Source: Bradyrhizobium sp. AZCC 1721 (GTDB lineage Bacteria; Pseudomonadota; Alphaproteobacteria; Rhizobiales; Xanthobacteraceae). From it: DNA of 64,000 nucleotides. This document shows positions 49,612 to 58,585 of this stretch, piece by piece (the first letter of the stretch is position 1; every line of letters begins with the position of its first letter). The stretch lies in the NCBI RefSeq assembly GCF_036924715.1, contig NZ_JAZHSB010000001.1:3897001-3961000 (forward strand), given 5' to 3'. The position numbers and the translations under genes were made by a program. Below the pieces are notes generated by a model, which saw nothing but the letters and a program-made list of their open reading frames with translations, made no database searches and was not told where the DNA came from.

Positions 49612-51249
49612 TCAGCTATCCGTCTTGGAGATAAGGTCAAGCAGTCCCCTCGCCTCCAGTTCATCGCGAACCAGCCGCTTCGGAATCTTGCCGTAACCGG
49701 ATTTCGGCAGCGCCTCCCAGAAGAAGAAGCGCTTCGGCATTTTGTAGCGCGGCACCTTGGGCGCCAGGAATGCGGCAAGCTCCGCTTCGCTCACGGCGCC
49801 AGCGCCCTCGTGCGCGACGCAGACGGCGACGCCGACCTCGCCCCAGAACGCGTCGGGCACGCCAAGCACCGCCACCTCGCCGATCGCGGGATGGGTGAGA
49901 ATCTTCTCCTCGACCTCGCGCGGATAGATGTTGGAGCCGCCGGAGATGTACATGTCCGAGGCGCGGCCGGTGATGTAGACGAATCCCTCCTCGTCCATGT
50001 GGCCGAGATCGCCAGTGCGAAACCAGCCGTCGCGAAACGCCTTCGCGTTGGCCTCGGGGTTGTCATAATAGCCGGCGAACACGGCGGGGCCGATCACGCA
50101 GATCTCGCCGGTCTCGAACGGTTTGAGCTCGCGCCCGTCATCGCCCTGGATCGACACCTGCATGCCGGTGCGCTCGAAACCGCAGGTGCCGATGCGGGCC
50201 TGCGGACCGTCCTCCGTGTCGTGCAGACTGGCCGGCATCACCGTGATGTTGCCAGTGACCTCGCCGAGGCCGAAATACTGCACGAGCACCTTGCCGAGTT
50301 TGTTCAGCGCGGCCTTCTGGTCCTCGCGATACATCGGCGCGCCGGCATAGATCACGAAGCGCAGCGAGGAATGATCATATTTGTCGACCGCCGGATGCTC
50401 GACCATCATCTTCAAAATCGTCGGCACGGTAAAGATGTTGCTGACGCGATGAGCCTCAATCAACCGGAACGCCTCGGCGATGTCGAATTTTTCCGACGGC
50501 AGCAGGATGGTCGGTACGCCGCGCGCCGCCTGCACGAGCTGGTGCACGCCGGCGCCGTGCGACAGCGGCGCGACCACCAGCGAGGCATCCGTCTCTATCG
50601 TGCCCGGCATCAAATCGGCGAGATGATTTGTCACCACAAAGGCCATCTGACCATGGGTAAGAACCGCGGCCTTGGAGCGCCCGGTCGTGCCTGAGGTAAA
50701 GAAGAACCAGCAGGGATCGTCGTAGTCGACCGCCGCATTCTCGACCTTGGCGCCGGCATGCTCGGCGATCACGTCACTGACTGCCCTCTCGCCGAGGGCG
50801 CCCTCGCCGATCCGCCAGATGAATTCGAGCGCCGGATTAGCCGCCGCCGTAGCGTGATCGGGGAAATCGCCATGGCACAAAAAAGCCTTCGCACCGGAGG
50901 CGCTGGCGAGATAGGCGGCCTCGTCCGGCATCAGGCGGAAATTGGTCGGCACCCAGACTGCGCCGAGCCGAAACGCCGCGAACATCGACCAGAACATCTC
51001 GTCGCAATTTTTGGAATGGACGAGGATGCGGTCGCCCTTGGCGATACCGCGCGCGGCGAGGCCGGCGGCCAGAGCCGACACGGCACCATCGATCTCGCGC
51101 CAGGTCCAGGATTTGTCGCCCCAAATGAAGCCAATGCGGTCGCCATGGCGGCGGGCATTCTGGGTCAGCATATACGCCAGATTCATCACCCGGCGCGACA
51201 TCCGCGCGAGACCGCCGCGCGGGATAGGAATGGTCACCGTTTCAGTCAC
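49612..51249 (-). CDS. AMP-dependent acyl-CoA ligase
   Basis: 545 aa of the ANL superfamily. ATP motif TSGTTGRSK (185-193), then YFGLGEVTGNITVMPASL, GWFRTGDLGHMDEEGFVYITGR with the hinge Asp/Arg, and the C-terminal catalytic Lys in KSGYGKIPKRLV. It activates an acid as acyl-AMP and loads CoA. Fatty, malonyl- or aryl-acid substrates are all possible. The start might be the Met at residue 22. Forms a pair with the double DUF296 gene downstream. Confidence 0.88.
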   Translation of the reverse strand: MTETVTIPIPRGGLARMSRRVMNLAYMLTQNARRHGDRIGFIWGDKSWTWREIDGAVSALAAGLAARGIAKGDRILVHSKNCDEMFWSMFAAFRLGAVWVPTNFRLMPDEAAYLASASGAKAFLCHGDFPDHATAAANPALEFIWRIGEGALGERAVSDVIAEHAGAKVENAAVDYDDPCWFFFTSGTTGRSKAAVLTHGQMAFVVTNHLADLMPGTIETDASLVVAPLSHGAGVHQLVQAARGVPTILLPSEKFDIAEAFRLIEAHRVSNIFTVPTILKMMVEHPAVDKYDHSSLRFVIYAGAPMYREDQKAALNKLGKVLVQYFGLGEVTGNITVMPASLHDTEDGPQARIGTCGFERTGMQVSIQGDDGRELKPFETGEICVIGPAVFAGYYDNPEANAKAFRDGWFRTGDLGHMDEEGFVYITGRASDMYISGGSNIYPREVEEKILTHPAIGEVAVLGVPDAFWGEVGVAVCVAHEGAGAVSEAELAAFLAPKVPRYKMPKRFFFWEALPKSGYGKIPKRLVRDELEARGLLDLISKTDS

Positions 51250-51589
51250 AGGGAATCAACCATCACGCTTCGGAAAACAGAACATATCATGGCAACGATA
51301 GCAGAAAGCCCGCTGTGAGCTCAAATCCGCCGTCGCGGCTTACCGGCCATGATAGTCTCCCCGCCAGCGGGCCGACGTCACCATGATGCAGCCACGCGTT
51401 CGCGTCCATAAGCCAGCGCAAATGATTTTCGTCGGCCAATGGAAGATCGACGACATCAAGGGCGCGGTCAACGGCAGCGCGGTCGGTCGCGCGCTGCTCG
51501 TCGAGTCGTTCAAGTACCGGGATTGAATCGAGAGCCCGCCAGCCACGTGTGGGGCCGACGGGCTCTCCAGAATCTACTCTCTCCAGAAT
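51250..51589. other. Intergenic region with no convincing gene
   Basis: A plus-strand frame from 51422 (IFVGQWKIDDIKGAVNG) starts well but runs into low-information sequence; a one-base shift would give a plausible continuation (VGRALLVESFKY), so it might be a decayed gene. A minus-strand frame at 51340-51546 has no support. The acyl-CoA ligase promoter should be near 51260-51320. Confidence 0.4.
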
Positions 51590-51991
51590 TTACTGCGGAT
51601 GATTGGCCAGTTCCTGATCGCTCAAGCGCCAGTCCTGCCAGAGCTGAAGCGCGCCCAGCAGGACGACGATTCCACCGAGGGCGACGTGCCAGGCCCGAAG
51701 CATGTCGTCACCGGCGTAGCCGAACATGAAGGGCGAGGCGGCCAACCAGAGGCCGAGCGCGATCTCCCCCACCTCCTCCCAGCGCTGCAGTGCGACATAT
51801 TCGAGCTGGGCCAGACCGAAGACCAGCATACCGATGACAAACGTATTGAGGATCATGGTGCTGCGTTCGGCGTCCATCACGTCGTGGCTGGAGAAGGGAA
51901 ACCACGGCGATACCACGATCAGCACGCCAAGCAGCATGCCGAGCCAATCTTCCCATGTGCGATGCTTGCTGATGAAACCAAAGCCCGACAT
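51590..51991 (-). CDS. SPW-repeat membrane protein
   Basis: 133 aa from ATG 51991; the extra upstream residues are not coding. Four hydrophobic helices, with the SPW motifs VVSPWFPFSS after helix 1 and LAASPFMFGYAGD after helix 3, typical of the SPW family of small inner-membrane proteins. The end (RLSDQELANHPQ) is cytoplasmic. Function unknown. Confidence 0.8.
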   Translation of the reverse strand: MSGFGFISKHRTWEDWLGMLLGVLIVVSPWFPFSSHDVMDAERSTMILNTFVIGMLVFGLAQLEYVALQRWEEVGEIALGLWLAASPFMFGYAGDDMLRAWHVALGGIVVLLGALQLWQDWRLSDQELANHPQ

Positions 51992-52374
51992 TGTAGACCT
52001 CCCCTTGAAAAGAGGCATACGTCGGCGGCCGCGATCATAGCATTTCCGATATTCGAACCCAGACCCGGCCGCCTCAGCGGCGTATGTCATTCTAAAGACG
52101 TAGGAACCTCACCCCCGGTTGCAAGACCTCGCCGGCAAAGTTCCTGTGCGATTACGCGTCCTTATTGCACTGCACCGAGGCGCTGCGCGCTCTCGCGCTT
52201 GCGCCAGCCAGCTCGTTGAGGTGGTCGGTTGCGACGGTATCACCGCGGTTCCCAGCAATGCAGGGGTCAAGGCTCAAGACAGCATATCAGCGAGGCAGTC
52301 ATCCGTTCGTCGCCGGTTTGCATCGGCGGGTTCATGTCTCTAAATCGAACGGTGAATCATCCGGGAATCGCTGC
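51992..52374. other. Intergenic region between divergent SPW and GNAT genes
   Basis: 383 bp. It should hold both promoters. No gene with a ribosome site and no clear -35/-10 pair were found. Confidence 0.5.
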
Positions 52375-52647
52375 ATGGTCGCCGTCCGCGACAACAAGAC
52401 TCAAAACCGCTTCGAACTCGTTGTCGATGGCGCCGTGGCGTTCGCGAATTATCGCATCACACCCGCGGCGGTCATCATCACCCATACCGAAACGCCGCGC
52501 GCCCTGCGCGGCCGCGGCATCGCTTCTGAGCTGGTCAGGGGCGCCCTCGAACTGATCCGCGCCGACGGACGCAAGGTCATCGCCGGCTGCGGCTTTGTCG
52601 TGGATTATCTGCGCAGAAATCCGGAATTTGCCGATCTGACGGGGTGA
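52375..52647 (+). CDS. GNAT-like N-acetyltransferase (YjdJ type, 90 aa)
   Basis: Start at 52375 (VAVRDNKTQNRFELVVDG). The short GNAT core of COG2388 proteins is visible: ITHTETPRALRGRGIASELVRGALE, with the acetyl-CoA-binding RGRGIAS loop, and the ending GCGFVVDYLRRNPEF that holds an active-site-like Cys. No ribosome site is obvious, so the start could be earlier. Substrate unknown. Confidence 0.82.
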   Translation: MVAVRDNKTQNRFELVVDGAVAFANYRITPAAVIITHTETPRALRGRGIASELVRGALELIRADGRKVIAGCGFVVDYLRRNPEFADLTG

Positions 52648-52662
52648 CGTGGCACACCAAAG

Positions 52663-52798
52663 CACCGTCGTCCCTGCGAACGCACGCCGTGTAGTCAATT
52701 GCTGCGCTCGATGAAAGACAACGCGGGCGACATTCTCACCCATCATTGCCTTCCGTGGTCATGGGCCCCTGCTTTCGCAGGGGCGACGGCGATAGCTG
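52663..52798. repeat. Inverted repeat-bearing spacer
   Basis: Starts CGTCGTCCCTGCGAACGC and ends GGGGCGACGGCGATAG, with GGGGCCCATG-like and CCCCTGCTTTCGCAGGGG hairpins. It is another scattered-repeat type, between the convergent GNAT and FAH-family genes. Confidence 0.55.
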
Positions 52799-52804
52799 GC
52801 ACTC

Positions 52805-53596
52805 TCACGTAATCCGGATCGACATATCCGGCAGGCCCTCGAGCTTACACAGGATAACGTCGCCCTTCACGACGGGACCGACATTTTCCGGTGTGCCCGA
52901 GTAGATGATGTCACCAGCCTTGAGCTCGAAAGCTTCCGATAGCTTGGCGATTTGCTCCGCCACGTTCCAGATCATATTCCGCAGATCGGAGTTTTGCTTG
53001 ACGGTGCCATTCACCGCCAGCGAGATCGCGCCCTTGGTAAAATGGCCGGTCTTCGTGGCTGGATGAATCGGCCCGAGCACCGCGGAGCGATCAAAGCTCT
53101 TGCCGATTTCCCATGGCTTCTTCTCGTCGCCCATTGCCCGCTGCAGATCGCGCCGCGTCATGTCGAGGCCTAACGCATAGCCGTAGACATGATCGAGTGC
53201 CTGCTCCACGGGGATCTTGGTGCCGCCAGATTTCAGCGCCGCCACCAACTCGACCTCATAATGATAGTTCTTGGTGAGCGACGGATACGGATGATCGCCA
53301 ACCATTCCGATGGCGACATTCTGGATCGCGTCGGTCGGCTTTTGAAAGAAGAACGGCGGCTCGCGATTGGGATCCGAGCCCATTTCGCGGGCATGCGCGG
53401 CATAGTTGCGCCCAATGCAATAGATTCGCCGCACCGGAAAAACATCGGTCTCGCCGACGATGGGTATGGTCGTCGTGCCAACAGGAAAAATCGATTTCGG
53501 ACCGGCCTGCGCTGCGGCCGTGCCCCCTTGCGCCGCCGTACCCGCCAGCGCCAGCGCGCCCGTGGCCAGAATGGTCCTGCGATCAACATTGCTCAT
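52805..53596 (-). CDS. Fumarylacetoacetate-hydrolase-family enzyme with Tat-like signal
   Basis: 263 aa from ATG 53596, with AAGGAGG seven bases upstream. An N-terminal twin-Arg segment (VDRRTILATGALALAG) with a following AAAQ suggests Tat export. The FAH core is IYCIGRNYAAHAREMG, EPPFFFQKPTDA, NYHYEVELVAAL (metal acidic residues), and GDIIYSGTPENVGPV. Family members cleave or hydrate C-C bonds in ring-breakdown products; most are cytoplasmic, so the signal is unusual. Confidence 0.85.
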   Translation of the reverse strand: MSNVDRRTILATGALALAGTAAQGGTAAAQAGPKSIFPVGTTTIPIVGETDVFPVRRIYCIGRNYAAHAREMGSDPNREPPFFFQKPTDAIQNVAIGMVGDHPYPSLTKNYHYEVELVAALKSGGTKIPVEQALDHVYGYALGLDMTRRDLQRAMGDEKKPWEIGKSFDRSAVLGPIHPATKTGHFTKGAISLAVNGTVKQNSDLRNMIWNVAEQIAKLSEAFELKAGDIIYSGTPENVGPVVKGDVILCKLEGLPDMSIRIT

Positions 53597-53699
53597 TGGC
53601 ATCCTCCTTGTTTTATGAGTCTTCTTGTCCGCCTGCATCTACAGCGTTTTCTCCACGAAGTAGATACCGTTTACGCGTTTGCTGCGTTACAATCGCACC

Positions 53700-53732
53700 A
53701 AAAAAGAAGGCCCGCGCCGCCGCGGACCTTCG
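53700..53732 (-). terminator. Terminator of the DUF3597 gene
   Basis: On the minus strand, GAAGGTCCGCG pairs with CGCGGGCCTTC (one G-U) and is followed by six T. It lies 23 bp after the stop of the DUF3597 gene. Confidence 0.85.
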
Positions 53733-53754
53733 CATGCCAGGACCGAGCGAAGCG

Positions 53755-54135
53755 TCAGTGCTTGATATCAGGCGGCAGCTTGCCGCCATTGGCGGCCAAC
53801 TTGGCCATGACCTGCTTGTGCAGCCAGATGTTCATGCTGGCGGAATCGTTGCTGTCCCCGGTGTAGCCGAGCTCCTTCGCGAGCTCCTTGCGCGCGGCGA
53901 AGCTGGAATCGATGTCGAGCGCCTTCATCAGATCGACGATCGAAGTCCGCCACGCCAGCTTCTCGCCCTTGGCCCTCACCGCCTGGTCGAGGATCGGCGC
54001 GACGTCGACGGTCGCAGCGGCCGGTGTAGCGGCCGCACCAGATGACTCGGCCCCCGCGGCCGCGCCGCCGCCAGCCGGCGCAGCGTCTGCCTTGGTGCCG
54101 AAGATCGCGCTCATGATTTTTCCGAAAATGCTCAT
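53755..54135 (-). CDS. DUF3597 protein
   Basis: 126 aa from ATG 54135 (SIFGKIMSAIFGTKADA). The Ala/Gly-rich stretch (about 20-45) leads to the DUF3597 domain at about 50-125: AWRTSIVDLMKALDIDSSF, RKELAKELGYTGDSNDSASMN and WLHKQVMAKLA. The plan is that of small periplasm-free, helical proteins of unknown role. It ends in a clear terminator, so it is monocistronic. Confidence 0.82.
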   Translation of the reverse strand: MSIFGKIMSAIFGTKADAAPAGGGAAAGAESSGAAATPAAATVDVAPILDQAVRAKGEKLAWRTSIVDLMKALDIDSSFAARKELAKELGYTGDSNDSASMNIWLHKQVMAKLAANGGKLPPDIKH

Positions 54136-54431
54136 CGTTTTGCTCCCAATGACTTGAGGATGGGGTGAGTCTTTGGCGGCACTGTTTGACCGGCAGCACC
54201 ACGCCGGGATCGCCTGCAAGTCTAGCCACCCAAGGGAAGCTTGCCAATGAAACATTCACCTAAGCGTGAGTGTGTTTGTTGCTGTTTGGAAGTATCCTGT
54301 CTCGACAGTTCGCGACACGGTCAGTTCCACCCTCTGTCTTCGCGTCTGGCCTGATCGTGATCGTTTTATGAAACGGCGCGTGTGCGTCTTTCGATTGGCG
54401 CGCAAATGCGACGACGAGGGAGACAGCGACC

Positions 54432-55337
54432 ATGGCCACCTATCACGGCAATGTCACATCGATGGCGCAGCGCGCACCGGATGCCGCTGCCGCGCCAGTC
54501 ATCCGAACCATCGGCTTTGCCGAACTCGGCCGCGCGTTGCGGCGAGGCTGGGAAGATTTCAAGGCGGTGCCAAGCCACGCCATCCTCCTGTGTGTGATCT
54601 ATCCCGTTCTCGGACTGGTGCTGGCACGCGCCGTTCTCGGCTATTCTGTCATACCGCTGTTGTTTCCGCTGGCCGCCGGCTTCGCCCTGATCGGCCCATT
54701 CGCCGCGCTCGGCCTCTACGAGATGAGCCGCCGTCGCGAACGCGGTGAACCGGCAAGCGCTTGGCATGCGCTCGAGGTGGTACGCTCGCCTTCGTTCGGC
54801 GCGATGCTCGGACTTGGCGTGCTGCTGCTGGCACTTTTTGCGACCTGGGTGGCGACTGCGCAGGCGATCTACATCGCTGCGTTCGGCTATGCGGGAGTGA
54901 CCGGCTTTTCCGATTTCGTGACGCGCGTGCTGACGACGCCACAAGGCTGGTGGCTAATCGTGGTTGGCTGCGGCGTCGGCTTCCTGTTTGCCCTCGTCGC
55001 GCTCTGCATCAGCGTGGTCTCGTTCCCACTGATGCTGGAACGTCATGCCAGCGCTGCCGATGCGATGGTGACCTCGCTGCGCGCGGTCGCACACAACCCG
55101 GTGCCGATGGCTGCCTGGGGCTTGATCGTCGCGGTGCTGCTGGTCGCGGGAACGTTGCCGTTCTTCCTCGGCCTTGCCGTCGTCATCCCGCTGCTTGGGC
55201 ATGCTACCTGGCATCTCTATCGGGAGACGATAGAGCCGGAACTCGATCCGCAGCCGTTTCCGCCCCGCGCGCACCGCGAACGCAAGCCTGCTGCCGACTT
55301 CCCGGCCAATCTGTTCCCCTGGCGGCGCAGGGAATAA
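54432..55337 (+). CDS. DUF2189 membrane protein
   Basis: 301 aa. The N-terminal 50 residues hold RTIGFAELGRALRRGWEDFKAVPSHA, the DUF2189 opening. About six hydrophobic helices follow (LLCVIYPVLGLVLARAVL, LLFPLAAGFALIGPFAALGLYE, and so on), with a conserved SRRRERGE loop. The polar C-terminus ends LFPWRRRE. Role unknown. GAGGGAGA lies upstream of the ATG. Confidence 0.82.
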   Translation: MATYHGNVTSMAQRAPDAAAAPVIRTIGFAELGRALRRGWEDFKAVPSHAILLCVIYPVLGLVLARAVLGYSVIPLLFPLAAGFALIGPFAALGLYEMSRRRERGEPASAWHALEVVRSPSFGAMLGLGVLLLALFATWVATAQAIYIAAFGYAGVTGFSDFVTRVLTTPQGWWLIVVGCGVGFLFALVALCISVVSFPLMLERHASAADAMVTSLRAVAHNPVPMAAWGLIVAVLLVAGTLPFFLGLAVVIPLLGHATWHLYRETIEPELDPQPFPPRAHRERKPAADFPANLFPWRRRE

Positions 55338-55557
55338 CGTATAGGCCTGCACGGAACCTGATCGATCAATCCGCCGGTCGAATCCGACCGGCGGATTGGC
55401 AGTTCACCTCTCACTAACGATGAATTGAGCACATCCAACGGAATGGCATTGCGGGCACACCTACATAAGCCTTGTTTTGGCCGACCTTGCTTCGAACATT
55501 CGGCGTGGCGTCGACACTAATGCTGAAGACGCATCGATCGTGGAGCGAACGGGCACG

Positions 55558-56370
55558 ATGATCTCTCGCCTTTCCCTACGCGCCCTGACCTTGGGCGCGC
55601 TGTTACTGACCTCTGCGGCCGCGCTCGGTGCGCCCTGCGGCACGGCCCCGTTCGAAACATGGCTGGAAGACTTCAAGAAGGAAGCGGCCTCCAAGGGAAT
55701 ATCGGCGTCCGCCATCCAGGCCGGCTTGACCGGCGTCACGCTCGACAAGAGCGTGTTGGCCCGCGACCAATCGCAAAAGGTCTTCAGCCAGAGTTTTGAG
55801 GAATTCTCCGGCCGCATGGTCCCGCCCCGGCTGACGCGTGGATCCAACATGCTCAAGCAATACGGCTCGGTGCTCGGGCGCATCGAACAGGCTTATGGCG
55901 TGCCCGGCGAAGTGCTGGTGGCGATCTGGGGCCTGGAAACCGATTTCGGCGTCAACATCGGAAAATTCCCGACGCTGCGCGCGCTGGCGACGCTGGCTTA
56001 TGATTGCCGCCGCGCCGACATGTTCAAGGCCGAGTTGATGGACGCACTGCGCATCGTCGAACGCGGCGATATCGCGCCGCAGGAAATGCGCGGCGCCTGG
56101 GCCGGCGAAATCGGCCAGACCCAATTCATGCCGTCGTCCTACATCAAGTTCGCGGTCGATTTCGACGGCAACGGACGCCGCGACCTCCTGCGCAGCCCGC
56201 CCGACGTGCTGGCCTCGACCGCCAACTTCCTCGCCAACCACGGCTGGCAGCGCGGCAAGGACTGGGAACCCGGGAGCGCCAATTTCGCTGCGATCAAGGA
56301 GTGGAACAGGAGCGAGGTCTACGCAAAGACCATCGGCTATTTCGCGACGCAGCTTTCGCGGGCGCCTTAA
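55558..56370 (+). CDS. Lytic murein transglycosylase, MltB family
   Basis: 270 aa from ATG 55558. Signal peptide (ALTLGALLLTSAAALG). The catalytic Glu127 is in IWGLETDFGVN, and the family's GEIGQTQFMPSSYIKFAVDFDGNGRRD and STANFLANHGW regions follow. It cuts the glycan strands of peptidoglycan, making anhydro ends, in the periplasm. The PG-binding domain that often follows is absent. A hairpin (GGCCGG/CCGGCC) lies 15 bp after the stop. Confidence 0.92.
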   Translation: MISRLSLRALTLGALLLTSAAALGAPCGTAPFETWLEDFKKEAASKGISASAIQAGLTGVTLDKSVLARDQSQKVFSQSFEEFSGRMVPPRLTRGSNMLKQYGSVLGRIEQAYGVPGEVLVAIWGLETDFGVNIGKFPTLRALATLAYDCRRADMFKAELMDALRIVERGDIAPQEMRGAWAGEIGQTQFMPSSYIKFAVDFDGNGRRDLLRSPPDVLASTANFLANHGWQRGKDWEPGSANFAAIKEWNRSEVYAKTIGYFATQLSRAP

Positions 56371-56863
56371 CGCGAACTCAGAGGGCCGGCCGTAGTAACC
56401 GGCCCTGCAGGCCGACCTATTCACCAAAGCTGCTATTGCGGCAGCCCCATTTACGACAGTCCACCGTAATAGTGAATATATATTCATTTCGTTTTGCAAA
56501 CAACATGCGATTCACGCATAAGAAAATTTTGAAAGCGTCGGTATTTGCGGCACGTTTGTCGGCCCTTGAAAGCCCTCAAGCTGGTTTCTGACCTCCCTGG
56601 CCGCCAGTTAAGGGTAATCTGACGATTACGAGAAACCCGCAAATCTACGGCATTACTTTACATGTTTGGCGCGCGCCCATCGCGCTTCCGTCGGCTAATC
56701 CGCCACGATGTCGACTCGTTAAGCGGCCGTTACCGTCGTTATGCGTTCTGGGATTAGCTGCATCGCAACATAAGAAGTTCTGCACTGCAAAAAACCGAGC
56801 TATATTCATTTCAACGATGAAGCCGTCCTCCAAGGGCTGAATCGTAACTGCAAGGAGACTACC
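56371..56863. other. AT-richer gap with DUF1127 promoter
   Basis: 493 bp with no supported gene. It contains the perfect 14-bp palindrome TGAATATATATTCA (56473-56486) and, near the end, a promoter for the DUF1127 gene: -35-like TTCTGC (56778-56783), 17 bp, -10 TATATT (56801-56806). Confidence 0.6.
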
Positions 56864-57016
56864 ATGTTGCTCTCGCTCATCCGCATGATCCAGGCTTTCC
56901 GGGATTATCAGCGCAATGTCAGCGAACTGTCCCAGCTCAGCGATCGGGAACTGGCCGATATCGGCCTTGATCGTTCGGACATTCCGCGCGTTGCCGCCGG
57001 AAACTATAACGGCTGA
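56864..57016 (+). CDS. DUF1127 small protein (50 aa)
   Basis: AAGGAGA stands before the ATG. The peptide is one amphipathic helix and then the DUF1127 core: RMIQAFRDYQRNVSELSQLS, DRELADIGLDRSDIPRVA. DUF1127 proteins in alphaproteobacteria affect phosphate, RNA turnover and stress. The gene is single, with promoter and terminator in sequence. Too short for most ORF lists. Confidence 0.9.
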   Translation: MLLSLIRMIQAFRDYQRNVSELSQLSDRELADIGLDRSDIPRVAAGNYNG

Positions 57017-57045
57017 TCATTGCTCAGCCGCCTGGATGAACGGAT

Positions 57046-57069
57046 AACGCCCGCCCCGCTGCGGGCGTT
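57046..57069 (+). terminator. Terminator of the DUF1127 gene
   Basis: AACGCCCGC and GCGGGCGTT pair perfectly around CCCGCT, followed by GTCGTTTG. The T-run is weak. Confidence 0.7.
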
Positions 57070-57148
57070 GTCGTTTGCACCAGGCCAGGCTTCGCTTGGA
57101 AGCGCTTCGTAGGTGCGCCGTGCGCGAAAACGCGCTAACCCTCCGCGC

Positions 57149-58582
57149 ATGATTTCCAACACTCCCCAAACTGACACCGTCCATGTGATCGGCGGCGGCC
57201 TCGCCGGCTCGGAAGCGGCCTGGCAGATCGCCAATGCGGGCGTTCGCGTCGTCCTGCACGAGATGCGACCCTTGCGGATGACCGAGGCCCATCGCACCGA
57301 GGGCCTGGCCGAACTCGTCTGCTCCAACTCGTTCCGCTCGGACGACGCCGCCAACAACGCCGTGGGCCTGCTGCACGCCGAAATGCGCCGGCTGGGCTCG
57401 CTGATCATGCGCTCCGCCGACGCCAACCAGGTGCCTGCGGGCGGGGCGCTGGCGGTCGACCGCGACGGCTTTTCCGCCGCCGTCACCCGTGCCTTGCACG
57501 ACCATCCCCTGATCGAGATCGACCGCTCGGAAATCGCCGGCCTGCCGCCGGCCGAATGGGGCAACGTGATCGTCGCGACCGGCCCCCTCACCTCGGCGCC
57601 GCTGGCGGACGCCATTCGCGAACTGACCGACGAGAACGCGCTGGCGTTCTTCGATGCGATCGCGCCGATCGTGCATAAGGACTCCATCGACATGTCGGTA
57701 GCGTGGTTTCAGTCGCGCTACGACAAGGTCGGGCCCGGCGGCACCGGCGCGGATTACATCAACTGCCCGATGACGAAGGAGCAATACGACGCCTTCGTCG
57801 CGGCATTGCTCGCGGGCGAGAAGGTGGACTTCAAGGACTGGGAGACCAATACGCCCTATTTCGACGGCTGCCTGCCGGTCGAGGTGATGGCCGAACGCGG
57901 CCACGAGACGCTGCGGCACGGTCCGATGAAGCCGGTCGGATTGACCAACCCGCACAATCCGACGATCAAGCCTTACGCCATCGTGCAGTTGCGACAGGAC
58001 AACAAGCTCGGCACGCTCTACAACATGGTGGGCTTCCAGACCAAACTGAACTACGGCGCGCAGCAGCGCGTGTTTCGTACCATTCCGGGGCTCGAGAACG
58101 CCGAATTCGCGCGGCTCGGCGGCCTGCATCGCAACACCTTCCTGAATTCGCCAAAGCTGATGGATGGGCAATTGCGGCTGCGCGCGCAGCCACGGCTGCG
58201 CTTTGCCGGCCAGATGACCGGCTGCGAGGGCTATGTGGAATCCGCGAGCATCGGCCTGATCGCAGGTCTCTACGCTGCGGCAAATGCGCGAGGACAGTCG
58301 CTCGAACCGCCGCCTGCGACCACGGCGCTGGGCTCGCTGCTCGGCCATATCACCGGCGGCCACATCGAAACGATCGAGGCCGGAACACGCTCGTTCCAGC
58401 CGATGAACATCAATTTCGGCCTGTTTCTCCCGCTTGCCAGCGTGCCGACCAAGAAGGCCGATGGCAGCAGGCTGCGCGGCAACGAGAAGACGGTCGCCAA
58501 GAAGCAGGCGCTCAGTGCCCGTGCGCTGACCGATCTCGATCGCTGGATCGCCGATCATCTGCGCGTAGCGGCGGCGGCGTAA
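57149..58582 (+). CDS. trmFO: Methylenetetrahydrofolate-tRNA (uracil-5-)-methyltransferase
   Basis: 477 aa from ATG 57149. It methylates U54 of tRNA using folate and FAD. The FAD loop VIGGGLAGSEAAWQIA opens the protein; the conserved Cys in ELVCSNSFRSDD and in FDGCLPVEVMAERG match the two catalytic Cys of B. subtilis TrmFO. The end (GSLLGHITGG, FQPMNINFGLFLPL) fits the family. The next gene starts three bases after the stop. Confidence 0.95.
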   Translation: MISNTPQTDTVHVIGGGLAGSEAAWQIANAGVRVVLHEMRPLRMTEAHRTEGLAELVCSNSFRSDDAANNAVGLLHAEMRRLGSLIMRSADANQVPAGGALAVDRDGFSAAVTRALHDHPLIEIDRSEIAGLPPAEWGNVIVATGPLTSAPLADAIRELTDENALAFFDAIAPIVHKDSIDMSVAWFQSRYDKVGPGGTGADYINCPMTKEQYDAFVAALLAGEKVDFKDWETNTPYFDGCLPVEVMAERGHETLRHGPMKPVGLTNPHNPTIKPYAIVQLRQDNKLGTLYNMVGFQTKLNYGAQQRVFRTIPGLENAEFARLGGLHRNTFLNSPKLMDGQLRLRAQPRLRFAGQMTGCEGYVESASIGLIAGLYAAANARGQSLEPPPATTALGSLLGHITGGHIETIEAGTRSFQPMNINFGLFLPLASVPTKKADGSRLRGNEKTVAKKQALSARALTDLDRWIADHLRVAAAA

Positions 58583-58585
58583 TCC

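Noticed and set aside
51340..51546. Minus-strand 68-codon frame
   Set aside because: No Shine-Dalgarno and low-information sequence.
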